Positions 27,573 through 36,310 of a DNA stretch of 64,000 bases are shown one piece after another (the stretch's first letter is position 1; every line of letters begins with the position of its first letter). The stretch is from Pseudomonas sp. ANT_H4 (GTDB lineage: Bacteria > Pseudomonadota > Gammaproteobacteria > Pseudomonadales > Pseudomonadaceae). Under the pieces are notes generated by a model, which searched no databases, was not told where the DNA came from, and saw only the letters and a program-made list of their open reading frames with translations. Both the position numbers and the translations under genes were made by a program. The stretch spans positions 1-64,000 of the forward strand of contig NZ_VOBG01000011.1 in NCBI RefSeq assembly GCF_008369295.1. The letters are read 5' to 3'.

Positions 27573-30385
27573 ACTTCACTCCGCCGATAGGGCTGCAAAC
27601 AGCTGTACAAAGTGCGCAAGGTGAAAGGTTTGACCAGACAATAATTCATGCCTACCGCCAGCCAACGCTCGTTTTCATCACGAATTGCATTGGCTGTAGC
27701 CCCAATGACCGGAACTGAACATCCCAGCTCGCGCAGTTTGGCGCAGAGTTCATACCCATTCATGTGTGGCATATTCAAATCGCTCAGAATCAGATCAAAC
27801 TGCGAGACACGCCATGCTTCAAGTGCCGCCAGACCATCATTAGCCAACTCGACCGTGCACCCGAGTTCTTCAAGCTGGTCGCGCAGTATTAACTGGTTAA
27901 TGAGGTTATCCTCCACTACGAGTACGCGCATCCCAAGGTTGAACGTCACTTGGGTTGACGCCTGGGGCAACTCCTGTTCCCCCAGTTGGCCTTGAGCCTC
28001 GCTGACAGCACGGTGCAGGGCCGAAAGCCGGTTGATGTTGACCATGCGATGAGGGTGATCGATATGATGCGCATCGTGCTCATCGCTCGCCGCTATCACC
28101 AGCGGGCCAGTCCATTGCGGTCTGAGCTGTTTTTCCACTCGCCCCGGATGCAGTTCGACCAGTACCGAGCCGGCGTGATGCTCATAGGCAGCCGAAGCAC
28201 AGATCTGCGCGCGCGCGCCCCAGCGACGCAACCAGCCGCAGACGCTTTCCGCCAATTCGCGAACCGGCGACACCACATACACGACGTCGGCACACAGCTC
28301 ACCAAAGAATGCATCGCCTTTCATTTCGCTTAATTGCTCAAGCGCCAGACACAAGGTGAAGCTGCTACCTAGGCCCGGCTCGCTGACGACGCGCATGGTG
28401 CCGTTCATCAAATGCATGAGGCGCTTGCAAATCGAAAGCCCCAGGCCGGCTCCGGTTACCACATTGGTATTGCCATCACCCTGGTAGAACGGCTCGAAAA
28501 GATGCTGCTGATCCTCATGAGAAATACCTTTTCCAGTATCCGCAACCTGCCAGTGAAGCATGGCGCGTTCGTCGTCGCGGCTGTCCAGCTTCACGCGTAA
28601 AGTAATCCGACCGCTACAGGTAAACTTCAAAGCGTTATTGAGTAAGTTGTTGAGTATCTGCCGAATGCGTGCGACATCCCCTTTTACCCAGTCCGGCAGC
28701 CGCGGGTCGATACAGGCGAAAAGTTGCAGCCCTTTACCATGCGCGGCACCGGCGTAGCTTTGAATCACATCCTCGATCAATTGAAGCGGCGAGAAACGTA
28801 CCAACTCCAATGACAATTGCCCGGCCTCGATCCTCGATACATCCAGCACATCGCAAATCAAGTGCAACAGATTGGCGGATGAGCCCTCTATGGCGCTGAG
28901 ATAATTGGTTTGTTGGGTGCTGAGTTGCGTACGGGCCAATAACTCCAAGGTCCCAAGCACCCCATAAAGCGGAGTGCGGATCTCGTGACTCATCGTCGCC
29001 AGGAACAGTGTCTTTGCCTGGTTAGCGGCATCGGCCAGCTGTCGAGCCTGTTCGAGCGTGACCTCTGTCTGTTTACGCGTACTGATATCGCTGAACGCGC
29101 AGATAAGAACGTCCTCGCGCTTGTAGCGTGTGGCAGCGAAGCTCAGGCTAAGGTGGCGCCCATCGCTCATCTGCAGTTCGTCAGTGTTATTTTTTTCCAA
29201 GTCGCTGAAGGCTCTGTGTATCCAGCCATGGCACAAGTCCTTGCGCTCGTTCCCAGGCCCCAACAATTGTTGCGACAGCTGGTTTTCGAGCACCACTTCG
29301 CCGTCCTGACGGCGCAGGACGCACAACGCGATAGGCGCGATCTGAATGACCGCGCGGCTGAATGCCTCACTTTCCACCAAGGCTTCTATGCGGTGACCGG
29401 CGGGAATAATAAGCCTGCGATCAATCCGAATGACCAGCAGCCCCATCAGCCAGGTGACGCTTATGCAGATAAACAAACAAATGAGCAAGGGTCCGAGCAG
29501 AGGCGGCAGCAACGTCGTGAGTTCCGTCGCGTAAACTATCCGCCAATTCGAATAACCAAGTTGTTTAATAATGGCAAGTTGACCGGGAAACCACGTACCG
29601 CCCACCAGGCCAAACGCTCGCCCGCTGGATAGTTGCTTCAAAGAGCGAGGCATCGCAAGGCCAGCAGCGCTGGAATAGAGAACTTGGTTACTGGCATCCA
29701 GCAGAAGGAAATCTCCCGCATTCTCATGGTGCAGCGCGTTGACCAAGTCCTGTTTTTCAACCTCCAGGCCGAGCCAGCCGGACGCTGGATCGCGATCATC
29801 GAGACGTGAAAATATATAGAGGGGAGCGTCCAGACTTTGTTGATCCGTGACCCATACGTCTTGGCTTTGCTCACTTCTGGCCAGCAGGTTCAGCACTGGG
29901 CGAGAAAGCACCGAGGGCTTTTCAGCAATATTGTCAGTATCGAACAATCGAATGACTTTCGCTTGGGCACTGGCTGAAACGTACAGCAAATTGACTTTTT
30001 CGGTGCCCATATAAGAAAGCAATCGGCGCGTAAGCCATAGGCTCCACGTATTGCTATCTCGTTCACCTAGGATAATGTGGGCTTCCTCTCCCTGGATTTC
30101 ATTGGCGTTTGCGAGCGGCTGTGTAATGTTGCGCACCGCCGCGAGCCCAACGCTTTTAAGTAGTGTCTGGCGAGTGATGAAGAAATTCTGAGCATCAGAG
30201 ATCGCGTCGTTCATGTTGCTGCGACGTGAAGAAATCTCCTCATCGAGCGACGCATGAAGGTAGCTGTAGGCCCCCGCATACGTGCCAAACACCAAAGCCA
30301 ACGCGAACATATGGAGGAGTTTTCGCGCAGCTTTTGGCGTGGAGAAAGAGGAGTCGAGCGGACGAATGAACGGGCTGTGTTTCAT
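27569..30385 (-). CDS. pvrS: PvrS/RocS-like hybrid sensor histidine kinase
   Basis: The 938-residue inner-membrane kinase has a membrane helix near residues 25-45, a periplasmic sensor region and a second helix around 305-330 (LLPPLLGPLLICLFICISVTWLMG). A PAS-like domain is followed by HisKA with His467 ([21 protein letters not shown]), HATPase ([25 protein letters not shown]) and a receiver with Asp869 (LILSDLNMPHMNG). Unlike the RcsC-like kinase it ends soon after the receiver and has no HPt domain. It is a paralogue of the RcsC-like gene (nearly identical kinase blocks) and heads a two-gene unit with pvrR. A candidate Rcs box lies 36 bases upstream. Confidence 0.87.
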   Translation of the reverse strand: MKHSPFIRPLDSSFSTPKAARKLLHMFALALVFGTYAGAYSYLHASLDEEISSRRSNMNDAISDAQNFFITRQTLLKSVGLAAVRNITQPLANANEIQGEEAHIILGERDSNTWSLWLTRRLLSYMGTEKVNLLYVSASAQAKVIRLFDTDNIAEKPSVLSRPVLNLLARSEQSQDVWVTDQQSLDAPLYIFSRLDDRDPASGWLGLEVEKQDLVNALHHENAGDFLLLDASNQVLYSSAAGLAMPRSLKQLSSGRAFGLVGGTWFPGQLAIIKQLGYSNWRIVYATELTTLLPPLLGPLLICLFICISVTWLMGLLVIRIDRRLIIPAGHRIEALVESEAFSRAVIQIAPIALCVLRRQDGEVVLENQLSQQLLGPGNERKDLCHGWIHRAFSDLEKNNTDELQMSDGRHLSLSFAATRYKREDVLICAFSDISTRKQTEVTLEQARQLADAANQAKTLFLATMSHEIRTPLYGVLGTLELLARTQLSTQQTNYLSAIEGSSANLLHLICDVLDVSRIEAGQLSLELVRFSPLQLIEDVIQSYAGAAHGKGLQLFACIDPRLPDWVKGDVARIRQILNNLLNNALKFTCSGRITLRVKLDSRDDERAMLHWQVADTGKGISHEDQQHLFEPFYQGDGNTNVVTGAGLGLSICKRLMHLMNGTMRVVSEPGLGSSFTLCLALEQLSEMKGDAFFGELCADVVYVVSPVRELAESVCGWLRRWGARAQICASAAYEHHAGSVLVELHPGRVEKQLRPQWTGPLVIAASDEHDAHHIDHPHRMVNINRLSALHRAVSEAQGQLGEQELPQASTQVTFNLGMRVLVVEDNLINQLILRDQLEELGCTVELANDGLAALEAWRVSQFDLILSDLNMPHMNGYELCAKLRELGCSVPVIGATANAIRDENERWLAVGMNYCLVKPFTLRTLYSCLQPYRRSEV

Positions 30386-30420
30386 CTGTCAACCTTAATA
30401 GAATGCGGCTTTAAAGATAA

Positions 30421-30434
30421 TCAGACGATCCTTA
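30421..30434. promoter_or_regulatory. Candidate Rcs-type operator 3, upstream of pvrS
   Basis: The sequence TCAGACGATCCTTA, followed by AAA, shares the exact 15-mer AGACGATCCTTAAAA with the site at 16232 in the fimbrial control region. Its position 36 bases upstream of the pvrS-like start fits autoregulation or cross-regulation by the RcsB-like protein. Confidence 0.55.
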
Positions 30435-31117
30435 AAAGCCGCATCCGGGAAACGCACAATCAACACCCGCGTCTATTTCAGTCGACTCGCCAACGACGTC
30501 ATGGCCGAATATACCCCTCGGTGCCAGGACCTTTTTGGGTCGAATAGAGAAAGCGGAAACTTTCGTACGCTAAGCTCTCTGCCTATCAAGTAGAGGTCCT
30601 AGAGGTGGACGCCGCAGCGTCAAAAAATGCAGAAACAAACACCCTACACCGACTAGGGACCAGCAATCGTCCTGACCACTATGGATGGCTTAGCGTACAA
30701 AAATTTCCGTCCTCTGCAACTATCGCAAGCACATCGAGATATGAGGAATTTACTGGAAAGAAAATAAAGGGCTCAATGAGCCTGGCGACCAAATCCGTAA
30801 TATCTGGAACACTTAATGATCATTTATATAACTAAAACGGCGCCAGCGCGAGAGCCAACTAACGCACTCTTTCACCACCACAACACAGCAATCACCAAAA
30901 CAGCAATTTATACGCGACGCAAACTATTCCCTGCATGAATTGGCACTATCAAAATTTTGAATAGCCCTGTTTTTCCTACGCTGGGTACAATCTGTAATGT
31001 CCCCCTTCTCACTTCATCCCTTTGGTTGTCTCGCGGCCTCTGGGCGCATCGATTTCGAGACGACGATTAAACAATCATAGATAGATAATCATCCAACGGA
31101 TCGCACATGAACGCCTT
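30435..31117. other. A+T-rich intergenic region, no supported gene
   Basis: About 680 bases lie between divergent pvrS and the efflux pair. A GTG-initiated 76-codon frame at 30605-30835 has no ribosome site, hydrophobic pattern or family feature, and I do not call it. The region presumably holds promoters for both sides. Confidence 0.5.
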
Positions 31118-32191
31118 ATGCAAGTTGCCATGACCCCTGACCAACGATTTGCCCGACACGTCCGTTTTGCCATTTTGATATTGACCGGCCTATTCGTCTA
31201 TTTCCTGGTAGCAGACCTCTATATGCCGCTCACACCACAGGCGCAATTAACTCGCTCCGTTGTGCGGATTGCACCTCAAGTGTCTGGCCAAGTGATAGAA
31301 GTGACAGTGGTCAATAATCAGCATGTCAAGGCTGGGCAGTTGCTGTTCCGGCTGGATCCCCGGCCTTTTGCTTTGAAGGTCAAGGAAGCGCAGTTGATGA
31401 TCGAGCGCGCGCGACAGGATTACTCAGAGCGCGATGCAAATCTCGGCGCAGCGCAGGCCGACTGGTCAGCAGCAAAGGCTAAAGCTCAGGAGTTATCGAC
31501 TCAGGCGGGGCGCATTCGAACCTTGCATGACAAAAACTTCGTCTCCACTCAACTGCGGGATCAGATCAACGCCAACCTGATTATTGCCCAGGCGCAAGTA
31601 CGGGCTGCGTCCAGCACCATTGATGAGATCAAGGCACGCAGAGGTGGCCCTGGCGACGACAATGTGCACCTCCGGCAGGCGCATAACGCGCTGGAACAGG
31701 TCCGTCTGCAACTGGAATACAGCGAAGTCCGGGCTGAACGTGCCGGTGTGGTTGGCAATCTTCAGCTCAGTCCCGGGGCGTACCTCCAGGCAGGCGCATC
31801 CGTCATGGCACTGGTGGAAGATAATGCCGATGTCACTGCCGACTTCAGAGAAAAGGCGTTGCGCTATGCGCAGCCAGGCACAACCGCCTCAGTGGTGTTC
31901 GATGCCCGGCCAGGGGAAATTTTTGCTGCGAAAGTCAGCAACCTGGAGTCGGGGGTGAAAGAAGGTCAGATCGACGCAAACGGCGATCTGGCCGCCCCCC
32001 TGCAATCGGATCGCTGGGTAAGGGATGCGCAGCGCCAACGCATCCACCTAGTGTTCAATACCGAACTTCCGCCCTCGTTACCCTCTGGAGCGAAGGCAAC
32101 CGTGCAGCTCTTTTCCAGCGACAATGTTGTGGCGCGCTTGATGGGTGCGCTGCAAATCCGCCTCGTCAGCATCATCCATTATGTCTACTGA
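31118..32191 (+). CDS. HlyD/AaeA-like membrane-fusion protein of an efflux pair
   Basis: The 357-residue periplasmic adaptor (HlyD/EmrA/AaeA family) has one N-terminal membrane anchor (FAILILTGLFVYFLVADLYM). The lipoyl/biotinyl-like half motif is VVRIAPQVSGQVIEVTVVNNQHVKAGQLLFRLD. A long helical hairpin (about residues 90-200, ERARQDYSERDANLGAAQADWSAAKAKAQEL) is followed by the second lipoyl half, QLEYSEVRAERAGVVGNLQLSPGAYLQAG. It bridges an inner-membrane pump to an outer-membrane channel. Its 3' end overlaps the DUF2955 membrane gene by 11 bases, so the two form a coupled pair. ATG at 31118 or 31130 could be used. Substrate unknown; aromatic acids are exported by the best-known relatives. 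Confidence 0.83.
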   Translation: MQVAMTPDQRFARHVRFAILILTGLFVYFLVADLYMPLTPQAQLTRSVVRIAPQVSGQVIEVTVVNNQHVKAGQLLFRLDPRPFALKVKEAQLMIERARQDYSERDANLGAAQADWSAAKAKAQELSTQAGRIRTLHDKNFVSTQLRDQINANLIIAQAQVRAASSTIDEIKARRGGPGDDNVHLRQAHNALEQVRLQLEYSEVRAERAGVVGNLQLSPGAYLQAGASVMALVEDNADVTADFREKALRYAQPGTTASVVFDARPGEIFAAKVSNLESGVKEGQIDANGDLAAPLQSDRWVRDAQRQRIHLVFNTELPPSLPSGAKATVQLFSSDNVVARLMGALQIRLVSIIHYVY

Positions 32192-33221
32192 GACTGGCAC
32201 CCCCCATCGGCTGAGCGAAAACGACCTGCGTCAATGCCTGCGCATTGCCGGCGGTGGTACGCTGGGGCTGTTGATTTGCAAGATTTTCAATCTGGAATAC
32301 GGCGCTTTTTTTTGCGTCTATCCGATGTTGATCCTTGGCCTAGTTCCGACCTTGAATGCCCATCTGGTCCGCCAGTTCCTGGCACAGGGCGTGGTGGTCA
32401 GCGTGGAGGTCGGAGTGCTTTATGGGCTGTTCGGTGGTCGACCGGTGTTGGCGGTGCCCATCGTGTTCCTGTTGTTTCTATACCGCTTTGCGCTGATGGC
32501 CAAAGGGCCACTGTTTTTCTTCAGCGCTCTGAGCGCGGTGTTTCTCTCGATTCTGCTGCATTTTTCCAGCTATCCGCAAACTGATGTCATCGATCTGCTC
32601 TGGTGTAATGGCGCGGCGATCTGGCTCTCTGCGGCGATCGCCGGCCTGATGTTTTACCTGTTTCCAGATGCAGCTCCCCGCAGCCCCAGGCAACCGATAG
32701 AAAAAGACCTGCCCAGCCAGCGCCATGAAGCCCTGCTTGGCGCAACGGTCGCTACCTCGTCGTTTGTCGCCTTTCAATGCCTGGACTTGAAAGATTCATT
32801 GTCCGCGCAAGTGGCGAGCATCCTGATCCTGTTTCCCATGCACTGGAAAGGCGCGCATTTCGCCGGACGGATTCGTGCAATAGGCACGCTTATGGGATGT
32901 GCCGTGGGCTTTATCATGCAGTTGTTGCTCTACAATCATCATGACATTTTACCCTTGGTTTTAGTGATGTTCTGGGTGGCCTTGATGGTCTGCGCCCGCT
33001 GGCATTCCATGGAAAAAGGGCTTCCGGGAATAGGCTTTGGCGCCATCACCACACTAGCCATTCTATTTGGGCAATACCTGACGCCCTCCCATGACATCAT
33101 GTTCGATATCTTTTATAGATTTGCCTCTGTGTCGATCTCGGTAATCCTGACTCTGACGCTTGTTTTTCTAATCCATGGATTTCTCAATCGATTCGCCGTG
33201 ACTCGACACATGAGCCATTGA
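32181..33221 (+). CDS. DUF2955/FUSC-like inner-membrane transporter
   Basis: The 346-residue polytopic membrane protein has about eight to ten predicted helices (for example GGGTLGLLICKIFNLEYGAFFCVYPMLILGLVPTL and VVSVEVGVLYGLFGGRPVLAVPIVFLLFLYRFALM). It is of the DUF2955 type that accompanies HlyD-like adaptors and is distantly related to FUSC/aromatic-acid exporters. The ATG at 32181 lies inside the end of the adaptor gene; no separate ribosome site is obvious, consistent with translational coupling. Together the pair probably exports a small hydrophobic or aromatic compound. No outer-membrane partner is encoded nearby. Confidence 0.78.
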   Translation: MSTETGTPHRLSENDLRQCLRIAGGGTLGLLICKIFNLEYGAFFCVYPMLILGLVPTLNAHLVRQFLAQGVVVSVEVGVLYGLFGGRPVLAVPIVFLLFLYRFALMAKGPLFFFSALSAVFLSILLHFSSYPQTDVIDLLWCNGAAIWLSAAIAGLMFYLFPDAAPRSPRQPIEKDLPSQRHEALLGATVATSSFVAFQCLDLKDSLSAQVASILILFPMHWKGAHFAGRIRAIGTLMGCAVGFIMQLLLYNHHDILPLVLVMFWVALMVCARWHSMEKGLPGIGFGAITTLAILFGQYLTPSHDIMFDIFYRFASVSISVILTLTLVFLIHGFLNRFAVTRHMSH

Positions 33222-33362
33222 TCTCGCCACCACTTAAACGTTTAACGCTTCGCGCTGCACCTCATGCACCTCATGCGGACTGGCCTTGCCCCTGCTCAAC
33301 TGAGTTTTTTGATCACGAACCGAGTGCAATTGGGGTTGGAGTAGGAAGTGCCCAAGCGCGGG

Positions 33363-33607
33363 AGCCAGGACGAGCGCATCAACCATGTGCGTCGCCAGCC
33401 GCAGCTCCCCCGCACGGACTCCCGTCAAAAATAGCAACCGGAGGCCAAGCTGGACCTGCAGCTTGCCGGGATATTTACATAACATTTTGAGCATGGCCGG
33501 CGCTCAGGCATGCGCAGGAATGGATTGTGGCGTACGGGTGGCTGAGGCAGCGCGACGACATTCAGATCGAACGCCGGATTCAGCAGTAACCCAGCAGCGA
33601 TGATCAA
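33363..33607 (-). pseudogene. Tyrosine-integrase remnant next to tRNA-Gly
   Basis: Two minus-strand segments in different frames match the middle of ICE/phage tyrosine integrases. From 33607 the sequence reads LNVVALPQPPVRHNPFLRM. After a frameshift near 33495-33510 it reads KYPGKLQVQLGLRLLFLTGVRAGELRLAT, the block around the first catalytic Arg. Sequence before and after is lost. It lies on the 3' side of the tRNA-Gly gene, where integrases of tRNA-targeting elements sit. It therefore marks a decayed earlier element, distinct from the ICE to the right. Confidence 0.72.
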
Positions 33608-33719
33608 TGCGTAACAGAACCTCTGCCGGAAGCAAGTCCGGGCCTTCTCAGGGAGGGAATAACGTCTTTGGCAAAGATGGACTTAAAAGTCGTGGCTGTC
33701 AGTGGAAACCGCTGGAACG

Positions 33720-33746
33720 AAAAAAGGACCCTAAGGTCCTTTTTTC
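33720..33746. terminator. Bidirectional terminator before the tRNA genes
   Basis: The stem AAAAAGGACC/GGTCCTTTTT (33721-33730 with 33735-33744) has a 4-nt loop, followed by more T residues on the plus strand and by T runs on the minus strand. It is a textbook intrinsic terminator and should end the minus-strand tRNA transcript. Confidence 0.85.
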
Positions 33747-33787
33747 TAAGACTTACAGAGCTCTACGGAGCTCTGTAGATCATAATT

Positions 33788-33863
<76 letters not shown>

Positions 33864-33866
33864 AAA

Positions 33867-33942
33867 TGGCGTCCCCTAGGGGACTCGAACCCCTGTTACC
33901 GCCGTGAAAGGGCGGTGTCCTAGGCCACTAGACGAAGGGGAC
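33867..33942 (-). tRNA. tRNA-Glu (TTC)
   Basis: This 76-nt minus-strand gene begins GTCCCCTTCGTCTAGTGG and ends with an encoded CCA. The acceptor stem GTCCCCT/AGGGGAC pairs fully. The anticodon loop CCTTTCACG contains TTC. It lies three bases upstream of tRNA-Gly and is surely cotranscribed with it. Confidence 0.95.
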
Positions 33943-34046
33943 ACGCTAACTGAAACACATGGTGTGTATTCCAGTGCCCAGACCCTAGCTCGAAAGCTTG
34001 GTCCTGGTTTCACTCAGTGCCACCCGAAGGCAACACTGTTTAAAAA

Positions 34047-34070
34047 TGGAGCGGGAAACGGGACTAGAAC
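34047..34070. repeat. ICE attachment site: duplicated 3' end of tRNA-Gly
   Basis: TGGAGCGGGAAACGGGAC and the next six bases copy the 3' end of a tRNA-Gly gene (minus orientation, CCA included); 22 of 24 positions match the intact gene at 33788. The sequence beyond does not continue the tRNA. ICEclc-family elements integrate in the 3' 18 bp of tRNA-Gly, leaving this footprint at the end far from the integrase. I read this as that end of the ICE, which extends rightwards out of the window. Confidence 0.8.
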
Positions 34071-34681
34071 CTAGCCTCTAACCTTCTGATTTAAAAAGGT
34101 TTTCCTTGCTTCCTACCTCAGGAATGGACGCTATTCTGGACTTGTTCTGGCCCATTGGCAAGTCCTATACCAAGTTTTTTTCCATTGATGGCCACAGACG
34201 GCCAACAACAACCATGACTCACCCTTCACACGCCCCTGAGGCGAGTTGTTCGTGGAGGGGCAATAAGACCTCGTTGCCCCAACGAGACGGTCGCTCGGCA
34301 GTGCATGTGAGGGTGTCATGACAGGCCGCCCCTCATCCTCAGACCAGCCCAAGCCCAAGCCCAAGCCCAAGCCCCGCTCGTAACGCAACGTCTCGGCGAT
34401 TGCCAGCAGTGATCTGCGCTCGGCAAAGCACCAACGCGCACGGCTGGCCCGCCCCACCGATCAAGCACCTATCGCAACTGAAGGGGCACGCAGCGACGCC
34501 GGTAGGATCAACACTTAAGGAAGCAGACACACAATTACGATTTGTGCGTGTCCACTTCGGCCACGTCAAAACTTGTGGATTGCATCACACAACGGTTCAC
34601 CGAAACCACTACCAGTGCGCGAATAACAGTGCACCGCCCGCTGTCAAAGAGCATGTCAACAAGCAAAAAGGAAGATACACC
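34071..34681. other. ICE terminal region without a supported gene
   Basis: About 610 bases separate the attachment site and the LysR gene. Open frames here are shadows without ribosome sites. A short tandem repeat of AGCCCA units (about five copies, 34346-34375) lies within it. Confidence 0.45.
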
Positions 34682-35575
34682 ATGAGGATACGTCACCTGC
34701 GCTATTTCCTTATCGTCGCTGAAGAACAAAGCTTTGCTCGTGCGGCGGCCAGAGTTCACATCGAACCTTCCCCGTTGTCGAGAGCCATAAGAGATCTTGA
34801 ATCCTATCTCGGTGTCCGACTGCTCCATCGCACCAAGGGGCGTATACAGCTGACTTGGCCTGGGGAGATTTTCCGTGAAGAGGCTCGCCGCGTACTTGCC
34901 TACATGGATAACGCCCTGACACGAGTGCAATCGGCGTCTCAGGGCTATCGCGGCCGGGTACGCATCGGCATCGCCGACAGCCTGGCTCAGCCTCGGCTGA
35001 CACAGCTGCTGGCTCGATGCCGAGAAGAGGAGCCTGCCACCGAGATTCGGATCGTTGAAATGACCGTCAACGAGATGCACAAAGCGCTCTTACACGACGA
35101 GATAGATGCGGGTTTCACTGTCGACAGCACAGTAGCCACCAATGGCCTCACAAAGTTTAGGGTTTGGGCCGAACGCCCTGCCATTGCTATTCCCACTCAC
35201 CATCCGCTGCTTTCCCTGGATAAAGTTCCTCTTGGGGAAGCACTCCGGTACCCCCTGATTCTTTGCCATCCTGAACATTGCGCCGGCGGACGCAATGTCA
35301 TTAATCATTGGTTTGAGGACGACTCGCTGCCCTCTCCCACCATTGCTGAACATGTTTCTGGTCATGAGCCCATGATGATGCTGGTGGCCGCTGGCTATGG
35401 CATTGGTATCGGGTTGGAATCGCAGCTTTCCATTTACAACCACCCTGACGTCATTGTTCGGCCGGTTATCGACGATATCCCCGACACCGCAACATTCATC
35501 GTTGTACCTGACAGGCCAATTTCAGCAGAACTGGAGCGCTTCATTAAAAGAGCGCAACAAATCGGGGAAGCATGA
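34682..35575 (+). CDS. LysR-family transcriptional regulator at the ICE end
   Basis: The 297-residue LysR regulator has an N-terminal winged helix (MRIRHLRYFLIVAEEQSFARAAARVHIEPSPLSRAIRDLESYLGVRLLHR). A C-terminal periplasmic-binding-like effector domain begins near residue 90 (GRVRIGIADSLAQPRLTQLLARCREEEP). ATG at 34682 has an AAGGAAG ribosome site and fits the family N terminus exactly. It is the first ICE gene after the attachment site and is isolated from neighbours by 485 bases downstream, so its targets may be ICE end genes or cargo elsewhere. Effector unknown. Confidence 0.88.
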   Translation: MRIRHLRYFLIVAEEQSFARAAARVHIEPSPLSRAIRDLESYLGVRLLHRTKGRIQLTWPGEIFREEARRVLAYMDNALTRVQSASQGYRGRVRIGIADSLAQPRLTQLLARCREEEPATEIRIVEMTVNEMHKALLHDEIDAGFTVDSTVATNGLTKFRVWAERPAIAIPTHHPLLSLDKVPLGEALRYPLILCHPEHCAGGRNVINHWFEDDSLPSPTIAEHVSGHEPMMMLVAAGYGIGIGLESQLSIYNHPDVIVRPVIDDIPDTATFIVVPDRPISAELERFIKRAQQIGEA

Positions 35576-36061
35576 CCGATGCGTGAGCAAGAATGATCAC
35601 CCCATCCTCAGTTTTGGACTCTCACATTAAGTTCCATACATTTTTGTCTGGAGCACGACCCAAATATCCCCTTCATCGTCGCGAGATAAAGGGGATAGCC
35701 TTTGAATTCAGTGGGTGTGCACCGGCTCATGCACAAGCGCTAGCTTGTAGCGCTTGTCAATCGCAACCTACCGTTACTGACGGACATTTTTTGTCGCCCG
35801 CATGACAGAAAATGCCGCGCTCACTCGCGCAAAGATTAAACAGCGAGCGTCCGCCAGACGGACTATTTATCAAGACGCCGAACCTTTTAACAGTATCCGT
35901 TCCACGGATAGAGTTGGCCGCAATGCTTTGCCTCGCAGCCGGATGACGGAACATCAATACGGTGGTCAGTACCGTCCTATTGTTTGATGTGCTTCAGGGG
36001 TGGCAGCGATTCAATACGGGTCAACCCGAGAAGTGCCACTGAGCATTAAGGAGTGACCGCT
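35576..36061. other. Intergenic region upstream of the alpA-parA block
   Basis: This 486-base stretch contains a perfect 10-bp hairpin (listed separately) and a 61-codon ATG frame at 35802-35987 (MTENAALTRAKIKQ...) without a good ribosome site, which I do not call. It probably carries the promoter of the replication/partition operon. Confidence 0.45.
35733..35757. promoter_or_regulatory. Perfect 10-bp inverted repeat upstream of alpA
   Basis: ACAAGCGCTA and TAGCGCTTGT flank a 5-nt spacer, about 300 bases upstream of the AlpA-like gene. It may be an operator for AlpA, ParB or a regulator of the ICE bistable switch, or a hairpin in a transcript. No T tract follows. Confidence 0.45.
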
Positions 36062-36274
36062 ATGTCTGAACAGAACCCTGCTCCAGCCCCGGAGCGACGC
36101 ATCCTTCGCCGCCCGGAAGTTGAGGCCAAGACAGGCTTCAAGCGCGCCTATCTTTACAGCCTCATGAAGGCGGGCCAATTCCCCAAAGCCATAAAACTTG
36201 GCGTCCGCGCCGTTGGTTGGGACTCCGCAGAGATCGACCAGTGGATCACTGACCGTCTTAAAGAACGCGTCTGA
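36062..36274 (+). CDS. AlpA-family transcriptional regulator
   Basis: The 70-residue DNA-binding protein of the AlpA/prophage-regulator type reads RRILRRPEVEAKTGFKRAYLYSLMKAGQFPKAIKLGVRAVGWDSAEIDQWITDRL, a MerR-like winged helix. These small proteins activate excision or early genes of mobile elements. ATG at 36062 is eight bases from an AAGGAG site; the GTG at 36053 overlaps that site and is rejected. It lies 36 bases upstream of parA and should be cotranscribed with it. Confidence 0.87.
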   Translation: MSEQNPAPAPERRILRRPEVEAKTGFKRAYLYSLMKAGQFPKAIKLGVRAVGWDSAEIDQWITDRLKERV

Positions 36275-36310
36275 CTGAGCTCCCCATTCCTTGCCGAAGA
36301 GGAGCAAGCC

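Noticed and set aside
30605..30835. 76-residue frame upstream of the efflux pair
   Set aside because: GTG start without a ribosome site, no family features, A+T-rich promoter-like surroundings.
34346..34375. AGCCCA hexamer repeats as iterons or an attachment core
   Set aside because: Short simple-sequence repeat without palindromes or a neighbouring initiator gene; more likely slippage.
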